Source of the DNA: Tieghemiomyces parasiticus
Taxonomy: Eukaryota > Kickxellomycota > Dimargaritomycetes > Dimargaritales > Dimargaritaceae
DNA: 56,868 nucleotides
NCBI GenBank assembly: GCA_027575765.1
Contig: JANBPT010000203.1
Location: forward strand, 1-56,868
Direction of reading: 5' to 3'
Shown here: piece by piece, positions 1 through 10,051 of the stretch
Position numbering within the stretch: the first letter of the stretch is position 1
Layout: the number at the start of each line of letters is the position of its first letter
Program-made: the position numbers and the translations under genes
The notes under the pieces: generated by a model
The model's input: only the letters and a program-made list of their open reading frames with translations
Told to the model about the DNA's origin: nothing
Database searches by the model: none

Positions 1-290
1 TCGGCTAGGTCGGTTAAAGCCACCGTCGGCGCGCCATTAATGTCGGCCTCCAGGCCCTCGTCGCTGTCGGTGGGCCCTGCCTCGGCCAGGCGGGTGCCCG
101 CAGGGCGGTTTGGAGGGGCATACCGACCGGGCCGGCGAATGTGGCTGGCCCGACGGAGAGTGGTGTTGGTCCGGGGCGGTGGGGGTCGGCTCGTTGGCTC
201 GGAGTCGGAGTTCCGCCAGCGGAGGAACAGGAGAGCTGAGCTGGCGGCGAGGACGCCCAATACGAGAATGCCCTGGGCCTCTTGGCGCAT
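1..290 (-). CDS. Partial hypothetical protein with N-terminal membrane anchor (3' end beyond window)
   Basis: On the minus strand an ATG (complement of 288-290) opens a frame that stays open for 96 codons to the window edge. The product starts MRQEAQGILVLGVLAAS, followed by a hydrophobic stretch (about residues 8-23) ending in LRWR, which looks like a single N-terminal signal-anchor helix. After it come a Pro/Arg-rich basic segment (about 34-65) and an acidic stretch (TDSDEGLEADING, about 73-85). The base composition is GC-rich like the real genes here. A small type-III-like membrane protein or an organelle-anchored helical-repeat protein would fit, but no family is recognised. The rest lies outside the window, so a spliced or longer product cannot be judged. 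Confidence 0.5.
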   Translation of the reverse strand, partial: MRQEAQGILVLGVLAASSALLFLRWRNSDSEPTSRPPPPRTNTTLRRASHIRRPGRYAPPNRPAGTRLAEAGPTDSDEGLEADINGAPTVALTDLA

Positions 291-1528
291 CGGTAAGTCC
301 TGGTGGCAGAGGAGGGGAGGAAAAGAGGCAGCGGGCGTAGTCAATGGCGGTACGGGGTCAGTAGAGCCCAATAGGGATGCATACAGTAGGCGCTGTCTTC
401 AGAGCCGAGCGAAGTAGAGAATCCAGAAGGAAGCTCGGGCAAGGAAAGGAGGGCAATGGCCGGTGGTGGAAAGTGACGGGGTTGTGCCCGGTACCCAGGT
501 TTATGTAGGAGGTGCCAAGCGTGGGGGGTGAGTGGGAAGGCGAGCTTTGGGGGGGGGGACGGACGCTGCGGATTCAGTAGCATGACGGGAGGTCTGTGTG
601 AGGAAGGAGGCCAAGGGAGGCGGAGGAGGCAGGCGCCGTCACGGTTGGGTTATTAGTATACCGACGCATAACAGATACCACCCCAGCCCTGCACCTTGCC
701 CAAGCGCAGTCATTAAGAAGTACTCGTCGTGTTCAATGGAGCATAGGACGTAGCCGATGGCTTTGTCGATTCACGCCCATTAGTGAAGGGTTCCATGCTT
801 TACGGCGTCTTCCAGACTACGCCTTCTTTGTGGAAAAAGGGCGGCCCACAGACCACATTTTCAGCCACCAAATTAGGAAAGGTAAAGGTCACTGCGGCGG
901 TGGGGCTCAGGCCAGCGTAGGAGGAACGGACCAGGGGCCTTTTGAAAGCGCTACACCATGCGCTGGATATATATACTCTCCATCACACGCTCCTCGTCTC
1001 GACGCCGCCAGTGCTGCGCCCTTCTGCGCGACACCAGCGCTGGGGCGTGCCGCAGGTCGGGTTGTGTTGTCCGCCCCTCACGCCGAAGCTTTTTGGTCTA
1101 GCAGCCCACTTCGCGGCTCATAGACAGACCACCACCGCTCGCCACTACATCCCCTCTCCTCGAGCCTAGGCGTAAGCGTTAGGACCTACCGCGTTCCTCC
1201 GCCTCATCCTTCACTCCCCCCCCCTTTGCCCTTGTGATTCACCAACACCTGGCTACACTTCAATGTGCCTTTATCCCTTTAGCTTTCGTCGCTATTTCTG
1301 CTGCGCTCCTGTCCGTTTATAATTACCATTCAGCCACCCGGGGTTTTCTAGACGACGTGCCCCCGCTCAGAGCCTTGTACACTGTACGACTTCATTTAGC
1401 CCATCCTTCTTCCTCTCGCACCCTACCAATTCTCCCCGCAGCTTGCCCCACGACTCGTAGCCCCTCCCCCGCCCGCCCTATAACTCACGCATATATATAT
1501 ACACACACGCACCACCCTCAAGTCGATT
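291..1528. other. Intergenic region between divergent genes, no gene seen
   Basis: This is the shared upstream region of the leftmost minus-strand gene and SNX3. Short open frames at 830-1169 and 1234-1599 have no recognisable protein pattern. A TATATATA element lies at about 967-975. Pyrimidine-rich sequence on the plus strand from about 1190 to 1480 is the kind of tract often found in fungal promoters and 5' leaders. Confidence 0.5.
1490..1512 (+). repeat. (AT)n/(AC)n microsatellite in the SNX3 leader
   Basis: An AT dinucleotide run passes into an AC run and ends about 17 bases before the SNX3 start codon. It could act as a TATA element or simply lie in the 5' leader. Confidence 0.6.
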
Positions 1529-2204
1529 ATGGGTGGACCCTCTACGCCGCGGGCCTTTACGGCTGCTACCCGTTTGGAGACACGCGAGCAGTCTATTGAC
1601 GAGATCTACGGCGTCCCAGAAAACTTTTTGGAAATTGAGGTGCGCAATCCGCAGACCCATGGTTTCGGCCGCAAGATGTACACCGACTATGAAATCTGCT
1701 GTCATACGAATATCCCGGCCTTCAAGCTCAAGGCCAGTACCGTGCGCCGCCGTTACAGCGACTTTGAGTGGTTCCGGGACATGCTCGAGCGTGAGACCTC
1801 CAAGGTCAATATCCCCCCGCTCCCTGGTAAAGTCTTTACGAACCGGTTCACGGACGAGGTTGTCGAGTCGCGTCGGCAGGGCCTTGAGCGTTTCTTGCAA
1901 ATGTAAGTTGGTGACGTATTGGAACTGTTGTTTTCATTTCTTTTTTGATTTATGGTAGGATCAGCTGCGTCGCCGTTAGCGCCTTGTAAACATGTCTTTT
2001 GGGACCCATTCCCTTATGTATATATATATCTAGCCCTAACTGCTTTCTACAATACTTCCCCCCCTCTCCCCCATATGCTTTTTTTAATCTCATGGACTGC
2101 GCACCCCCAGTGTCGCTGGTCACCCGCTCCTTCAGACCGGCAGCAAGGTACTTGCCGCCTTCGTCCAAGATCCGAATTTCACCCGCGAAAACTACAGCTA
2201 CTAA
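1529..2204 (+). CDS. SNX3: Sorting nexin 3 (PX-domain protein, SNX3/Grd19 type), 2 exons
   Basis: SNX3 binds phosphatidylinositol 3-phosphate on early endosomes and works with retromer to recycle cargo to the Golgi. Exon 1 is 1529-1902 and exon 2 is 2111-2204; the 208-nt intron starts GTAAGT and ends CAG. The spliced product is 155 aa, close to the usual ~162 aa. A PX domain fills almost the whole protein: the lipid-contact motif [10 protein letters not shown] is at about residues 73-82 and PPLPGK at about 96-101. Exon 2 supplies the typical SNX3 tail ([13 protein letters not shown], then [12 protein letters not shown]). The intron splits an Ile codon (AT|T), and the joined reading matches the family without a gap, which supports the model. 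The start has the only sensible upstream ATG in frame. A polyadenylation-type AATAAA lies at 2385. Confidence 0.93.
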
Positions 2205-3267
2205 AGGGGGATATTAGGGTTCGTGTGGCCCAAGGAGTCCCTCCGCCTCCCTGGTGTCCTTTTATTCAAGCGGGGCGGTCTCTCTCTCTCATCAGGGCCC
2301 TCCACATTACACACCCAGTCTTTCCGGTTGCCCCTCTACAATGGCTTCGGTGCGCGCTGCGGGCAGATCCAAAAGGGTATAGTAAATAAAATACTACTGC
2401 CCTTCGGCGCCGTCATCTCCTAGGCCCCTATACTGTTTTACCTTAGTTTTACTCCCCCCCCCTCGATTATTATAGTGCTTTACGCTAACTCTTTGCTATC
2501 ATCGCAATCAATAGGCTTTGAAATGATATGGTATTTAACCAATATAGCCCCTCAGGGAATGTTAATTCTGTGTCGTCCCCCCCCCCCCGCCCGCCCTCAT
2601 TGCAGATTTGTTCAGCTGCGATTATGTGGACTGCGAGAGATATTCAGTCCAATTCCAAGCCCGGTAGGGGAGGGGGAAGTGGAAGCATTTTGGCATTTAA
2701 AACCACGCACATACGGCCCTAAAGGGGTAAAAGGTTGCCAAAGTGACCTTGCAAGGCGGCAAATGGTGTGTGTTATTTTTTCCTGGCGAACGGGGGTACT
2801 TAAAGTTAAATATGCAGACATCTCCATGGGGGGGCATATGGAAGGGAACACGAAAGAAAAGTACTTATTACGGCGGGGAGGGGGTTGGTTTGGAGTTTGC
2901 AGCTAACACAATGCCACAGTCGTAACCAATCGTACAATATTCTCCCCGAGACAGTGTGCAAAATTAAATGGGGGGTTTATATAGACTACGTGTGATTATT
3001 AGAGGGTAAGGGAAGGCGAATGAGAGTACAAAGAGACAGAAATAGGGGCGCGTGATGCCAGGCAGTGGTATTCGGATAGGTCCCCAACCATAGTGGAGGG
3101 TTGTAGTTGTAACGGCGCGGCCGAGAAAGGAGGAGGAGGGGGGAACGGACGACGACGAATAATAATGAGACATTAAGGGCTGTAAATAGCGAAAGGAGGG
3201 AGGGAGGGGGTCAAAATATGACCGATTCCTTGAAAACCAGCCGTCAGGTTGGGGAGGGGGGGGGGCT
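2205..3267. other. Convergent 3' region between SNX3 and LCB2, no gene seen
   Basis: SNX3 and LCB2 point toward each other, so this kilobase should hold both 3' UTRs. It carries C- and G-homopolymer runs (about 2453-2462, 2578-2590, 3254-3266) and short open frames without a recognisable protein. Confidence 0.5.
2385..2390 (+). terminator. Candidate polyadenylation signal AATAAA for SNX3
   Basis: An AATAAA hexamer lies 180 nt downstream of the SNX3 stop codon on the coding strand. Confidence 0.35.
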
Positions 3268-4974
3268 CTATCTCTCCGGAGTGCCGAGCTTGAGGAGCAG
3301 CCGGGTTCCAATAATGTCAATCTGGTTGAGGGCATAATCCAAATCATCCTTGGTGTGTGAGGACGAGAGGCAGAACCGGACGCGGGATGTAATAATCGGT
3401 GTGGCAGGGTACGACACTACGACCACGGCGATGCCCCGACGCAGGCACTCGCGGGAGAAGGCCGGGATCTTGGCGGGGTTCATGAGCAGCATGGGTACAA
3501 CCGGGGACCCGTCGCTACCGAGGGTAAGGAATCCCATCTCACGTAGACGCTTGGCAAAGTACATGCCGTTGAAGGCAAGCGTCTCCAATCGGCGCTGGCC
3601 GTCGTGGGTACCGTCTTCACCCATGATGATGCGCACGGAGCTAGCCACCTGCTGCAGAACCGGCACAGACATGGCCTCGCCGTAGATGGCGGCGTGGTTG
3701 TTGCGGCGCAAGTGACTGATGAGGGTCTTGGGGCCACTGATGTACCCGCCAGCGGCGCCGAAGCTCTTGGTGAAAGTGCCCATCAGAACGTCCACCTTGC
3801 GAGGGTCCACGCCAAAGAAATCACACACGCCACGACCGCGGGGGCCGACGGCACCGACCGAATGAGCCTCATCGACAAACAGGTAGAACTTGTATTTGTC
3901 CTTGAGAGCCACGATGCCGGGCAGATCGCAGAACTGACCTTCCATGCTATAGAGGCCCTCCACAACCACCAGGATCTTCTTCCAGGGGCGGTGGGTCCGG
4001 GGCTGGCCCTGCGAGATGGCTTCGCGGAGAACAGCCTCCAGGTGCTTGGTGTTGTTATGGCGGAAGACACGGACAGTGGCACCAGACAAACGCGAACCAG
4101 TCACCAGTGAGGCGTGGTTGAGTTCGTCGGAGATGAGCAGGCAGCCCTTAGACACGAGGGCGGGCAGGGTGGTGGAGTTGGTAGCAAAGCCCATGCTCAC
4201 GAGGATGCTGTCCTCGGCGCCTAGGAAGCGGGCAACCAGGGCTTCCGTGTCGCGCAGTAGCTGTGAGTCGCCCACCTCCCCACGGGCGCTGGCGTAGCCT
4301 ACGCCCTGTTGCTCGATAAGCTGCTCAACGCTGTCAGCACAGGGGCCGGTACTCTGGGCGAACCCTAGGTAGTTGTAGGAGGCGAGGTTCAGCACGCGTG
4401 TAGTGGTGCCGGTCAGCTCAAACGTGCGGCAGTAGTCGGTCGTGGTACGGTCGAGCAAGCTGACGTGGTCGCCGGCCACGCCGGTGATGGGGCGATTAAA
4501 GCAGTCGCTGATGCGGCTGTAGAGCCGTCGGCGCCACAGGCTCTCAAAATCGGAAAAGATGGGGGCAAACCCGTCATGGTGACGCAGGAAGGCGTATTCG
4601 TGGCTCTTGAAGCGCTTTCCGAAAAAATCTCGGAGATGAGCAAAGATGATGAGCACGAGGTAGCTAAAGTAGGTGGACACCAGGATGAAGAGGGGTACCT
4701 CGGGTTCCTCCTGGTGGACAAACTTGGCAGGTTGGCGGGCGTTTAGCAGACGACGCTTGTTAACCGGAAGGGCTGAGGTGTCCAGGGCCTCTTGTAGCAG
4801 GGGGGACGCGGAGTGGGCGGCGGAGCAGTGGGCTGGGTGGAGATCGAGCACGGACGGCTCGCGAGGCAGGGCGGTCGTGGAGTCCAGGGCGGCGAGCTTT
4901 GCAGCCACGCGCTGGTCCTGGGGTACCTCTAGGTGTGGGTTGACCTCAAAAGTGGCGCGTTTACCCTTACCCAT
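3268..4974 (-). CDS. LCB2: Serine palmitoyltransferase subunit 2 (LCB2/SPTLC2)
   Basis: This is the catalytic subunit that condenses serine with palmitoyl-CoA to 3-ketodihydrosphingosine, the first committed step of sphingolipid synthesis, as a heterodimer with LCB1 in the ER membrane. The single uninterrupted frame gives 568 aa, matching the family's ~560. A membrane segment (FILVSTYFSYLVLIIFAHL) lies at about residues 96-114, followed by the fold-type I aminotransferase domain. Visible motifs are SYNYLGFA (199-206), the cofactor-binding DEAHS (368-372), and GTFTKSFGAAGGY (399-411), whose Lys403 is the expected pyridoxal-phosphate Schiff-base residue. The FTKSFGAAGG form separates LCB2 from LCB1, which lacks the lysine. 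The start (complement of 4972-4974, MGKGKRATF) is the first ATG of the frame. No intron is needed. Confidence 0.97.
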   Translation of the reverse strand: MGKGKRATFEVNPHLEVPQDQRVAAKLAALDSTTALPREPSVLDLHPAHCSAAHSASPLLQEALDTSALPVNKRRLLNARQPAKFVHQEEPEVPLFILVSTYFSYLVLIIFAHLRDFFGKRFKSHEYAFLRHHDGFAPIFSDFESLWRRRLYSRISDCFNRPITGVAGDHVSLLDRTTTDYCRTFELTGTTTRVLNLASYNYLGFAQSTGPCADSVEQLIEQQGVGYASARGEVGDSQLLRDTEALVARFLGAEDSILVSMGFATNSTTLPALVSKGCLLISDELNHASLVTGSRLSGATVRVFRHNNTKHLEAVLREAISQGQPRTHRPWKKILVVVEGLYSMEGQFCDLPGIVALKDKYKFYLFVDEAHSVGAVGPRGRGVCDFFGVDPRKVDVLMGTFTKSFGAAGGYISGPKTLISHLRRNNHAAIYGEAMSVPVLQQVASSVRIIMGEDGTHDGQRRLETLAFNGMYFAKRLREMGFLTLGSDGSPVVPMLLMNPAKIPAFSRECLRRGIAVVVVSYPATPIITSRVRFCLSSSHTKDDLDYALNQIDIIGTRLLLKLGTPER

Positions 4975-6207
4975 GTTGACAAACAGTAATCACAGCGGGT
5001 GACGTAAGGCTGTAGGGGCGGCGTGGCAACAGGGTGTGTGAGAACAGACGACTGGCACTCCAAAAATAAAAGCAGGAAAGAGCGCTAGAGAAGGGTAAAC
5101 AAAAGCCAGAAGTGTGGGGACAGATTAAATCGCGTGGATGGGGGGGTTGGACAGGGTTATCGGTCAAAATATGGGAGGGGGTTTTGAAGCGGTAGGGTAA
5201 GAGCAAAGACAAGGTGGGCGGGCAAGTCGATGTTTTTACGGCACCCGCAGTAGTACACCCGGAAGGGAAAAGGGGGGAAGACAGGCACGTCGAGTTGAGT
5301 GAGTGGAGAAGGGAGGTTAAGTGAAAAGGCGTGGGTGAGAAGGAGGAAGGGGCAACATAGAGCAGAGGTAGACAGCAGGGCCGCAATAAGACGGGGGAGG
5401 AGCAAGGCGAACGAGTGGAAGGGGTGCCAGTGGCAACAGTGAGTTCGGAGCCGGAGCGTCCAGGGCGAGGCGAAGAGGTTGGGTGCGGTGATTCCAACGA
5501 ATAGTGAGGAGAAGCAGCGGGAATGGAAGGGCGAGGTGGGAGTTAGTCGGCTATTGACAAGAGAGAGAGTGATGGCCCGCTCGTTGACGGAGAGGCTGGG
5601 TACGTTCTGAGAAGAACAACCCATCCCGTCTGGCCGCCGCCACCGGTAGAGAGGTTGGGCACGCAGCGACGTTACACACCAGAAACGGGCGCCTGGAAAC
5701 GGTGAAAAGACGATGTGGGCTGAAACCGGATGTCCGCCGCCGCCACAGCCAGCCGTGGGGCTGCTGATTACTGCGAGCAGCCTCGGCGGTACGAGATTCA
5801 AGCAAGAGGCTGCTCGCTCGCGCCAGCTGCAGGTGGGAAGCCAGAATGCCGAAAGCTGGAACTTACGCGTTAAGCGACTGGGTCGAAAGGGGGACTCCGT
5901 GGACAAAGGGGTTGAGGACGGGGCCAGAAAACGACCTAGTTACAACAGGGCATTAAGTGAGAACGAACATATAAGGTATGCACGTCAAGCACGACACATT
6001 AGGATAGTAAGCTGAAAATAGAGTGTCGATGGGAGCGGGGTGAAGGACCTAAATAAAGGTGCAGCAAGCTGGAAGCAGAGAGGGGCGGTGACGGACAAGT
6101 GGGTCAATCGGAAATACGACGGAGCCGCAGAGCCAAACACACGAGGGTGGAGGAGCATCAGTCCAAAAAGAGGAGCAAAGTGCGGAGCCAGGACGTGGGG
6201 AAGCCAG

Positions 6208-6246
6208 CGAAAAAAAAAGAAGAAAAAGAAGGGAAAAAAAAAGAGT
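6208..6246. repeat. Polypurine A/G tract
   Basis: About 39 bases of nearly pure A with scattered G lie on the plus strand, 1.2 kb upstream of LCB2 and within a wider CT-rich (minus strand) region. It could be a nucleosome-depleting poly(dA:dT) element. Confidence 0.5.
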
Positions 6247-8220
6247 GACAGTAAGAGATTTGGTCGAATAGGCAGGCAAATTGGGAGACAGCAGGTGGTT
6301 GCGATAGGAGAGGGAGGAGTGAGGGTTAGTGGGTAAGCATACGTGGAGTCCATGGGGATCGAAAAGACGAGCGTGGTGACAAGGTGAAGGTGGAGCCCGG
6401 CAGATCCTAGTCAAGCTAGCCCCCCCTCCTTAACCACCTCTAGCTGTCCATATGACACCAGCACCCATCTGCTCATATATACAGTGTGCACCCTGGGTCA
6501 AGTCATGAAAGGGAGAATGGGGGGGAAAGAGACGATGAACCACTGAAGTAGTTGCAACAGAGGTAAATCGCAGGGATAGGCAATACCACCATCACAAACT
6601 CTAGAAGTTGCGACATGTACACAGAGAGGGGATGGGGCACTAACCTCGCGACGCAGTCTCCCAATCCCACAGAGTCCCTCAACTCTTCTTCGCCCCTCAC
6701 CAATTATATCATTCCACTAGGGCGCTCTGCATTAGCGAACACTACAGCCAAGTTAAAAAAACCACTTGGTTGTAGCAAGAGTCGCCGCTTAACTGGTGTT
6801 GCTCCTTTTTTAACACCAACCTAATTGGCCAACAACCGTCAGTCCAGGATGTCAGCGCAACCGGCGACGGTAAGCTGGAAGATGGCCTGGTGTGGAGTGA
6901 GCACGGATCCGGGATCGCTACGATTGGATAAACTCGCCGCGTCACTTAATGGTAAAAAGAACTCACCTTTCGCCTCCGACTCACCCGTTGTGATCTTCAA
7001 GTGAAGCAATATAATGCTATAACGTGTGGGTCAAGCAGTGGCTGGCCCAGGGAAGTGGCTGCTGCAGGATATAGTCGTAAAGTCAGTGGGAGGATAGAGA
7101 GGGATACTAAGTCACATCCAAGCAAAACGGCATATCGGAGGGTAGTGAGTAAAATTGCCGGGGGGGGCAAATGCGGTGCGTATAATGTGGAGGGGAGTTT
7201 CGGATTACCCAGGGGAGATAAGCATAAATGAAATATAGAGTAAAGTGGAGTGGAGTACTGACAGTAAAGAAGAGTGCAAGTAATCCCAGAATTTAAGGGC
7301 GGCAGGAGGGGTATGTTGCCTTGGAGAAACTCGGCTGGCCAAAATATACAGGAAGCGGCGAATGTATGTAAAAGGAGGAGAGGTGTGGTGGATTCGGTGG
7401 CGTAAAAAACTCAACAACCTTGCGGGTGGGCCAATGGGGCTATCGTAAGTAGTGAAACTGGCTAAATGAGCCCCCACTGGGTATGTTCGGAACCGGCGGG
7501 ATCGGTGCCCGGGCCTAGCGATCGTGATAGGTTCGTCAGTAGTGGCGGGGAGGGGGAGGGGGGCAGACGTCACGCTGGGGAGGGAGGGGGGGGGGTTGCT
7601 GTTTGCAGGGTATACAGGCTGGCTGGAAGTGCGTGCGGTATGATCGGGTGCGCGGGATTAGGGGATTGGATAAACAGCCAGGGCTGGTTTGAACAGGCCA
7701 AGGGGACGGGTGGAGTAATCCAAAGTAAGTAGAGCGCTTGCAGGGATCGCACGCAGGGCGTGGACGTGATGGGAATCAAGCTATGTATCTTTCGAGAGGG
7801 GGGGAGAGTAAGTGCAAGGCGGCGATGTCCGATTGGGAAGCACACGACGAGTGGACCAGGCAGATACGTAGTAATTGGGCTGATGCATTGGACTAGACAG
7901 AATACGGCACACGGCGCGGCGTGGTTTATATGAAGCCGAGAGGTCGAAGGGAGGGTCTTTTTATGTCTAGCAGAGCAGCCGGACGGAAGCTGCCAATGCT
8001 GTATGCGTACACACACACGCGGTAGTGGCTACCCTTGTGGTAAAGTGTAGGCCTCAGGATGCATAGACCGAGGGCGGCCGTCGCGCTGGGCGCCGTAGAT
8101 GGTTGCGTACACACATCATTCGTAGAAAAATGACGTTGCATCTTAGTAAAGGAAATTGGTGACGGCGTCAGCGTTCGTGGGAGTTTGGCGAGATTTAGCG
8201 GGCGGAAAGCAGCGCACACA

Positions 8221-8233
8221 GGGGGGGGGGGGG
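8221..8233. repeat. G13 homopolymer
   Basis: Thirteen consecutive G residues in gene-free sequence. The exact length is uncertain in assemblies. Confidence 0.6.
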
Positions 8234-8819
8234 CTGTGGCTAATGGTGATGAGGTGGTCCGATGGCACTAGAACCCCTTCCCGGGGTTCCAATTGAGCGG
8301 GTGAGTGCGGGGAGCCGGAGTTGAGGGGAGGGGTCACGCATGGGGCGGCAGTAGCCTACCCAAGCGCCAGCCCCCAATGCGTGGCGTATGGAACAGGCTG
8401 TGACATACAATGTGAAGAACTGTGCCGCAGCACCAATCTCATGGGCCTGCAAGGTGGCCGAGCATCAGCGGTTTGTAACTCACTGCGTCAGCAATAGGCC
8501 AGAATAGGCCAAGCTACCATCCCCTTTCATTATGACGGGCTGATAGGGGGGACGGGGCTGAAGACGGTTCTCTGCGAGACCAACAATGATGTCGTTTAGT
8601 TTCTGAGCTGCCTAGATCTCCCCACCCACCAAGACGCTTTCGGGGCCCATGTCACCAGTATGCCTATAACTACTGACCCAGTGGCGGAACATTTGATTAT
8701 CCTTCCTCTCCTTCATCGGATGTGCTTACTAATCCAGTATCTTTCCAAAGAATATAGCATTTCCCCAGCCGCGGTCATAATGGACCACCAGCAATTTGCC
8801 AAGGCTGTAGGTATCTCAT

Positions 8820-8835
8820 GATATATATATATATT
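8820..8835. repeat. (AT)n microsatellite
   Basis: About seven AT units in gene-free sequence. Confidence 0.7.
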
Positions 8836-9033
8836 TACCCATTATTGTACAGTCTATTATTTAGTTCTTGGCGCCAAGATCACCACTGGAACCTCCCCCC
8901 CCAGGTCAATTTAAAGTCGTGAGGAGTAGCTGTTGTGAACTGCAACCGCCTTGCGCGCTGCCCTCTCCACACCACTGTCCGAGGACTCGGCCCCATCGTC
9001 TCGTGTTTCGGGTATTCTAGGGAAAATCCACAT

Positions 9034-9048
9034 ACACACACACACACT
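9034..9048. repeat. (CA)n microsatellite
   Basis: About seven CA units in gene-free sequence. Confidence 0.7.
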
Positions 9049-10051
9049 CTCGCTCTCATCCTTAATGGCACATCACTACACGATTCCCGCCTTCGTGGTC
9101 CTCCGCGGTGGACGTTGCGGCCCGGTGGTACGCGTACGCCAATCTCAAGGCAGGTAGGCACTCGGATATACCCTTTTTAGACTAGAAGCAGTGTCAGCAA
9201 CTACCTGCATCCCCGGGTGAGGGATACCTGGGTCCATCATGACGCCTTGATAGCGTATCCGACAGGTTTTAATTATTATTATTTTTACTCTAGGGTGAAA
9301 AAATCCAGCACACCAATAAGACCTACCTAAGCCGACTTGCGCTTTTATTAAGCTGCTAAGCGGTAGGGGGTTGGCCGGGAGCCTTGCGTCCAGGCCATCA
9401 TTACCAGCGGTGTAGCGCTACGACCTCCTTTCACCGCCGCAGGGTGATTACGAACCATAGGTCTCTGCAGGTCAGAGTCTGATTCCGCAAGCCTCGGTCC
9501 ATCCTAGCTCTAGCCACACTAATAGTGGTTTCTGAGGACACCGTACCACATGTCCGCCGGAGGCAACAATAGGTCAATTGTAGCTACATCGTTGGCAATC
9601 AAAAGGGCATGATAGGTATCTTCAGAGACTCTATCAGGAAGCATCCAAATTAGAGATATTCCCCAAAAACGAATCTCAAGTTTGGTGCTTTTAAGGTATG
9701 GCTCACATCGAAAACGGTGTGGAAATTAACTAAATAAAAGTGGTGCAGCAAAGGTATTTCAGAAGAATAAAACCTGTAGATCAAATAGCAAGGTAGGGGG
9801 GAACATCAAGGGAGGGGAGTGTTGGGGAAGAGTCATCTGTACAAGTTGAATGATGTATAAAAAAGCTTGTGGTGAAAGCGTGGCAGGGATCAAGAGGGGG
9901 AGGGTGAGGAGGTTGGCTACGCGACCCGCTTTTTTTTTTTTGGCGATCACACCATAAGAGCGGAGTTTGTGTATCTTTCTCCTCCTCTAAGGAAGTCAAG
10001 GTGCACATGAGATGGCGAACGCCGTATGGAAGGGTATCGCGGGGTCGCCTT

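Larger units (their letters stand above)
4975..10051. other. About 5 kb between LCB2 and the Myb-like gene, no confident gene
   Basis: Upstream of LCB2 (4975-6400) the minus strand is strongly pyrimidine-rich, typical of fungal promoters and leaders. A 249-aa open frame there (5157-5906, minus) is low-complexity Ser/Leu/Pro and is judged a by-product of that composition. From 6400 to 10051 there are only short frames, microsatellites at 8820 and 9034, and a 13-G run at 8221. A possible but unidentified short-exon gene at 8780-9157 is listed under findings. Confidence 0.45.

Noticed and set aside
1478..1900. 140-aa antisense frame over SNX3
   Set aside because: Mirror of the SNX3 coding exon in a GC-rich codon context; the sense frame has a clear PX domain.
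5157..5906. 249-aa minus-strand open frame upstream of LCB2
   Set aside because: Low-complexity Ser/Leu/Pro/Phe composition with no family pattern. It lies in the CT-rich promoter and leader region of LCB2, where long pyrimidine frames arise by composition.
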